Positions 39,331-41,562 of a stretch of DNA of 41,562 bases are shown here, piece by piece. The translations under genes and the position numbers were made by a program. The notes under the pieces are model-generated. The model searched no databases. It was not told where the DNA came from and saw only the letters and a list, made by a program, of their open reading frames with translations. The DNA is from a virus, in IMG/VR virus record IMGVR_UViG_3300025141_000232, positions 1 to 41,562 of that record, one strand, 5' to 3'. The stretch's first letter is position 1; each line of letters opens with the position of its first letter.

Positions 39331-40695
39331 ATGATAAAATTAGTAATATTTGACCTTGATGGCGTTTTAGTAGATTCTCGTGAATTACATTATGAAGCAT
39401 TAAATAAAGCACTTGAATCAATTGGTATGGGGACCATAAGTAGAGAGGAACATCTTTCTACTTATGATGGTCTATCAACAACAAAAAAACTTCAAATGTT
39501 ATCTGCGAATAAAGGTTTGGCTGAAACTTTGCATAATAATGTTTGGGAATTAAAACAAGAAATGACCATTAAAATTATAGATGATTTTTTGCCAGATGAA
39601 AGAATTAAAAAGATATTAAAACGATTAAAATCAGATGGGTATATTATTGCCTGTGCCACTAATTCTATTAGGGAAACTGCTAAATTACAATTAATTAGAA
39701 AAGGGTTTTTTGAGTATATTGATTTTATGTACTCAAACCAAGATGTAAAAAATTCTAAACCAAATACAGAAATGTACATGAAATGTATGATTAGGGCTGA
39801 AGTTAACCCTATTGAAACTGTTATTATTGAAGATTCACATATAGGCAGAGAGGCGGTGTTAAATAGTGGAGCATATCTTTGTGCCGTTGAAAATTGTACA
39901 GATGTTTCATATGAAAAAATACAAACAGCTATCACCAAAGCCAATAAAAAATATAAAATTAAACCAAAATGGCAAGGTGACAATATGAATGTGCTAATAC
40001 CTATGGCTGGGGCTGGGTCTAGATTTGAAAAAGCTGGGTACACTTTTCCCAAGCCACTTATAGATGTTAATGGAAAGCCGATGATACAGACGGTGGTTGA
40101 CAACCTAAATATTGATGCTAGGCATATTTTTATTGTTCGTAAAGAACATTATGAAAAATACAATTTAAAACATTTATTAAATCTAATAAGTAATAACTGT
40201 GAAATTATACAAGTCGATGGAATAACTGAAGGGGCCGCTTGCACGACTTTACTAGCTAAACAATATGTTGATAATGATGAATCTTTAATTTTAGCTAATT
40301 CAGACCAATTTGTTGAGTGGGAGTCAAATGAATTTATGTACTCCATGATTGCTGATGACATAGATGGCGGAATATTGTCATTTACGTCCACTCACCCAAA
40401 ATGGTCATTTGCTAAATTAGATGAAAATGGATTCGTTTCAGAAGTAGCGGAAAAAAAACCAATTTCAGATATTGCAACTGTTGGAATATATTATTGGAAC
40501 AAAGGTTCTGACTATGTTAAATATGCTGAACAAATGATTGATAAAAACATCAGAGTTAATAATGAATTCTATATATGTCCTGTTTTCAATGAGGCTATTG
40601 CTGATGGATTAAAAATTAAAACATTCCCAATAAAAAAAATGTGGGGTTTGGGCACCCCAGAGGATTTAAGCAGATTTTTAGGACATCACTGTTAA
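39331..40695 (+). CDS. HAD phosphatase fused to sugar nucleotidyltransferase
   Basis: 454 residues with AGGAAG before the ATG. Residues 1-210 are a HAD-superfamily phosphatase: FDLDGVLVDSRELHYEAL (motif I DxDGV), CATNS (motif II), NSKPNTEMYMK (Lys) and IIEDSHIGREAV (acidic motif). Residues 219-454 are a nucleotide sugar synthase: MNVLIPMAGAGSRFEKAGYT, FPKPLIDVNGKPMIQ, LILANSDQFVEW, IATVGIYYWNKG and MWGLGTPEDL. The second domain begins at an ATG (39985) with AAGGTGA 5 nt upstream, so it may also be made alone. Together they would dephosphorylate a sugar phosphate and activate a sugar for the transferase above. Confidence 0.85.
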   Translation: MIKLVIFDLDGVLVDSRELHYEALNKALESIGMGTISREEHLSTYDGLSTTKKLQMLSANKGLAETLHNNVWELKQEMTIKIIDDFLPDERIKKILKRLKSDGYIIACATNSIRETAKLQLIRKGFFEYIDFMYSNQDVKNSKPNTEMYMKCMIRAEVNPIETVIIEDSHIGREAVLNSGAYLCAVENCTDVSYEKIQTAITKANKKYKIKPKWQGDNMNVLIPMAGAGSRFEKAGYTFPKPLIDVNGKPMIQTVVDNLNIDARHIFIVRKEHYEKYNLKHLLNLISNNCEIIQVDGITEGAACTTLLAKQYVDNDESLILANSDQFVEWESNEFMYSMIADDIDGGILSFTSTHPKWSFAKLDENGFVSEVAEKKPISDIATVGIYYWNKGSDYVKYAEQMIDKNIRVNNEFYICPVFNEAIADGLKIKTFPIKKMWGLGTPEDLSRFLGHHC

Positions 40696-40738
40696 TTAGG
40701 GATAGTTGAAAAAAATTCCTAAAAATCCAAAAAAGTTG

Positions 40739-40767
40739 TTTACAAACCAAAACAGATACCCTATTAT
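40739..40767 (+). promoter_or_regulatory. sigma70-like promoter before the leader peptide
   Basis: TTTACA and TATTAT are separated by 17 nt. The start site would be near 40774, giving a transcript of about 160 nt to the terminator at 40901-40935. Confidence 0.65.
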
Positions 40768-40789
40768 ATGGTGAAGCAGGAAAAAGAAC

Positions 40790-40873
40790 ATGAACAAGAA
40801 CACGTTTTATTTTAGTCTAAGCTTATTATCCTCATTGCTCCTGAGCAATGATAAAGGAACCGCTGTGGACTAA
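40790..40873 (+). CDS. 27-residue Ser/Leu-rich leader peptide
   Basis: The frame MNKNTFYFSLSLLSSLLLSN ends DKGTAVD and is preceded by AGGAAAAA 9 nt before the ATG. Ten consecutive codons are Ser or Leu, and between them they use five different Leu codons and three Ser codons. A 7-bp hairpin (CATTGCT/AGCAATG, 40833-40850) lies inside the frame and an intrinsic terminator follows 28 nt after its stop. The layout recalls attenuators of amino-acid operons, with tRNA-Ser next downstream. It could equally be a small membrane peptide. Confidence 0.5.
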   Translation: MNKNTFYFSLSLLSSLLLSNDKGTAVD

Positions 40874-40900
40874 AGGTATAAAACACCAAGAGACGGGCAA

Positions 40901-40935
40901 AAGCCCCGAACCACACAACGGTTCGGGGCTTTTTT
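40901..40935 (+). terminator. intrinsic terminator before the tRNA genes
   Basis: AAGCCCCGAACC pairs over 12 bp with GGTTCGGGGCTT around a 7-nt loop, followed by six T. A GGGC at 40895-40898 can compete for GCCC at 40903-40906, a possible weak antiterminator. Confidence 0.92.
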
Positions 40936-40947
40936 GTTGTATATTTT

Positions 40948-41030
40948 GGAGAGTAAAGAGTTAAGGCGACTTCTCGGTTTGCTAAACCGAAGGTACTGAA
41001 AAGTATGTGTTTCGAGTACACTGCTCTCCG
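40948..41030 (+). tRNA. tRNA-Ser(GCU)
   Basis: Acceptor GGAGAGT pairs with GCTCTCC, and the discriminator is G, as expected for Ser. The anticodon arm is TCGGT-TTGCTAA-ACCGA with anticodon GCT. A long variable arm, GTACT-GAAA-AGTAT, is typical of class II tRNA-Ser. The T arm has the loop TTCGAGT on a GTGT/ACAC stem. The D stem is 3 bp (AAG/CTT). The base after the acceptor is A, not the usual U8. CCA is not encoded. Confidence 0.87.
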
Positions 41031-41048
41031 GTTTTGGTTAGTTTGTTT

Positions 41049-41110
41049 GGTGTTATTTTTTATAAAAATAATTACACCTACCGAACGCCAATGCAACGCT
41101 AGGTTGCATT
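41049..41110 (+). other. two hairpins between the tRNA genes
   Basis: An AT-rich hairpin with GGTGT/ACACC ends spans 41049-41078, and AATGCAAC/GTTGCATT (41090-41097 with 41103-41110) forms an 8-bp hairpin. They may be processing or termination structures for the tRNA transcript; no long T run follows. Confidence 0.4.
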
Positions 41111-41143
41111 AAGTTTAAATAAATAAAAAGTGAATATTGCCAC

Positions 41144-41214
41144 GGTGATTGGGTGTGACGGTAGCACGGTTGGTTGAAACCCAGCAAGGACAAGTTCAAT
41201 TCTTGTAATCACCA
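41144..41214 (+). tRNA. tRNA-Phe(GAA)
   Basis: Acceptor GGTGATT pairs perfectly with AATCACC and the discriminator is A. The anticodon arm is GTTGG-TTGAAAC-CCAGC with anticodon GAA. The T arm is ACAAG-TTCAATT-CTTGT. The D stem is 3 bp (GTG/CAC) and the loop contains GG. Oddities are G at position 8 and C at position 38. CCA is not encoded. Confidence 0.85.
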
Positions 41215-41233
41215 TTTAAAAATCAAACAGTAC

Positions 41234-41241
41234 TATATAAC
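41234..41241 (+). promoter_or_regulatory. late-type promoter box before the last gene
   Basis: CTATATAAC lies 53 nt before the ATG at 41295. A 14-codon frame from the GTG at 41251 lies between them and ends 3 nt before the ATG. Confidence 0.4.
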
Positions 41242-41294
41242 AATATTGATGTGAAGAGAGTAGTAATAATTCTCACTCATGATGGAGGAAAGTA

Positions 41295-41562
41295 ATGAAA
41301 AGACAACTAATACCAGAAGGTTATTATAATAGCAATACAAAGGACTGTGATGTATTTTGTGTAAAGGGCACAATACAAGATCAACAGAAATTCTATTTTA
41401 GACAAGACAGCGCTCCGGGTTGTGTCAATTCAGCAGGTGCTGATGTTAAATGGAGCATTACAAACAAACAAACATTCGATCATTGCATTTCAGTTACCGA
41501 TACAGTCACTGTTGAAGCAGGTGCCGGAGGAGGATATCAGTATAGTGATAAGAACGGTAAAG
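41295..41562 (+). CDS. unknown protein (3' end outside window)
   Basis: 89 codons are visible, MKRQLIPEGYYNSNTKDCDV at the start, with an excellent GGAGGAAAG ribosome site. The text is beta-like, with four Cys (DCDVFCVKG, APGCVNS, FDHCISV) and a Gly-rich end (VEAGAGGGYQYSD). No family was recognised; a surface or fibre-type virion protein is only a guess. The gene continues past the window. Confidence 0.6.
   Translation, partial: MKRQLIPEGYYNSNTKDCDVFCVKGTIQDQQKFYFRQDSAPGCVNSAGADVKWSITNKQTFDHCISVTDTVTVEAGAGGGYQYSDKNGK

Noticed and set aside
40948-41214. tRNA genes as an integration (att) site
   Set aside because: No integrase and no repeated tRNA end was seen; the genes look like ordinary lytic-phage tRNAs.

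Overview
The window looks like part of an AT-rich genome of a large contractile-tailed phage (myovirus) with a T4-type core. The evidence is a long tail sheath gene, tail-tube genes, gp13/14/15-like neck and sheath-completion genes, a gp26-type baseplate-hub assembly gene, a gp55-like late sigma factor and a gp46/gp47 recombination nuclease pair. It also carries an adenosylcobalamin-dependent ribonucleotide reductase, a dUTPase, several freestanding endonucleases and two tRNA genes. No integrase, bacterial housekeeping gene or rRNA was seen. The host cannot be told from the sequence.

Layout. 1-2.3 kb: a truncated P-loop kinase and two HNH endonucleases (minus strand). 2.3-20.9 kb: the virion region, with a gp13-like neck gene (minus), a DNA methyltransferase carrying an inserted helix-turn-helix, a large unknown probable virion protein, small proteins, gp14/gp15-like genes, sheath, and five tail-tube-fold paralogs. 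It is interrupted by the gp55-like sigma gene, a glycosyltransferase and a five-gene minus-strand operon, and closes with a gp26-like gene that probably shifts -1 into a small downstream frame. 21-26 kb: a beta-rich structural protein, a second glycosyltransferase-like protein, internal-protein candidates, a PD-(D/E)XK nuclease and a second zinc-ribbon-repeat HNH endonuclease. 26-33 kb (minus): a class II glutamine amidotransferase followed by two small genes repeating its C-terminal module, an internal-protein candidate, a dUTPase broken into two genes by a split intein around an endonuclease remnant, and nrdJ. 33-36.7 kb (minus): gp46, gp47 and a Gly/Met/Pro-rich protein. 36.8-38.6 kb: an unknown protein plus a von Willebrand A protein behind a structured leader. 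38.7-40.7 kb: sugar genes. 40.7-41.6 kb: a sigma70-like promoter, leader peptide and terminator, tRNA-Ser(GCU), tRNA-Phe(GAA) and the start of another gene.

How it fits together. The gp55-like sigma factor probably reads a recurring box, (A/T)CTATATAAT or close variants. This box lies only 3-6 nt before the start codon of several genes that lack a ribosome-binding site, which suggests leaderless late mRNAs. Six proteins share an N-terminal motif like the T4 capsid-targeting sequence, so they may be packaged in the head. The strongest unusual systems are the fractured dUTPase, the programmed frameshift at the end of the gp26-like gene, the tail-tube gene amplification and the leaderless late-promoter set.
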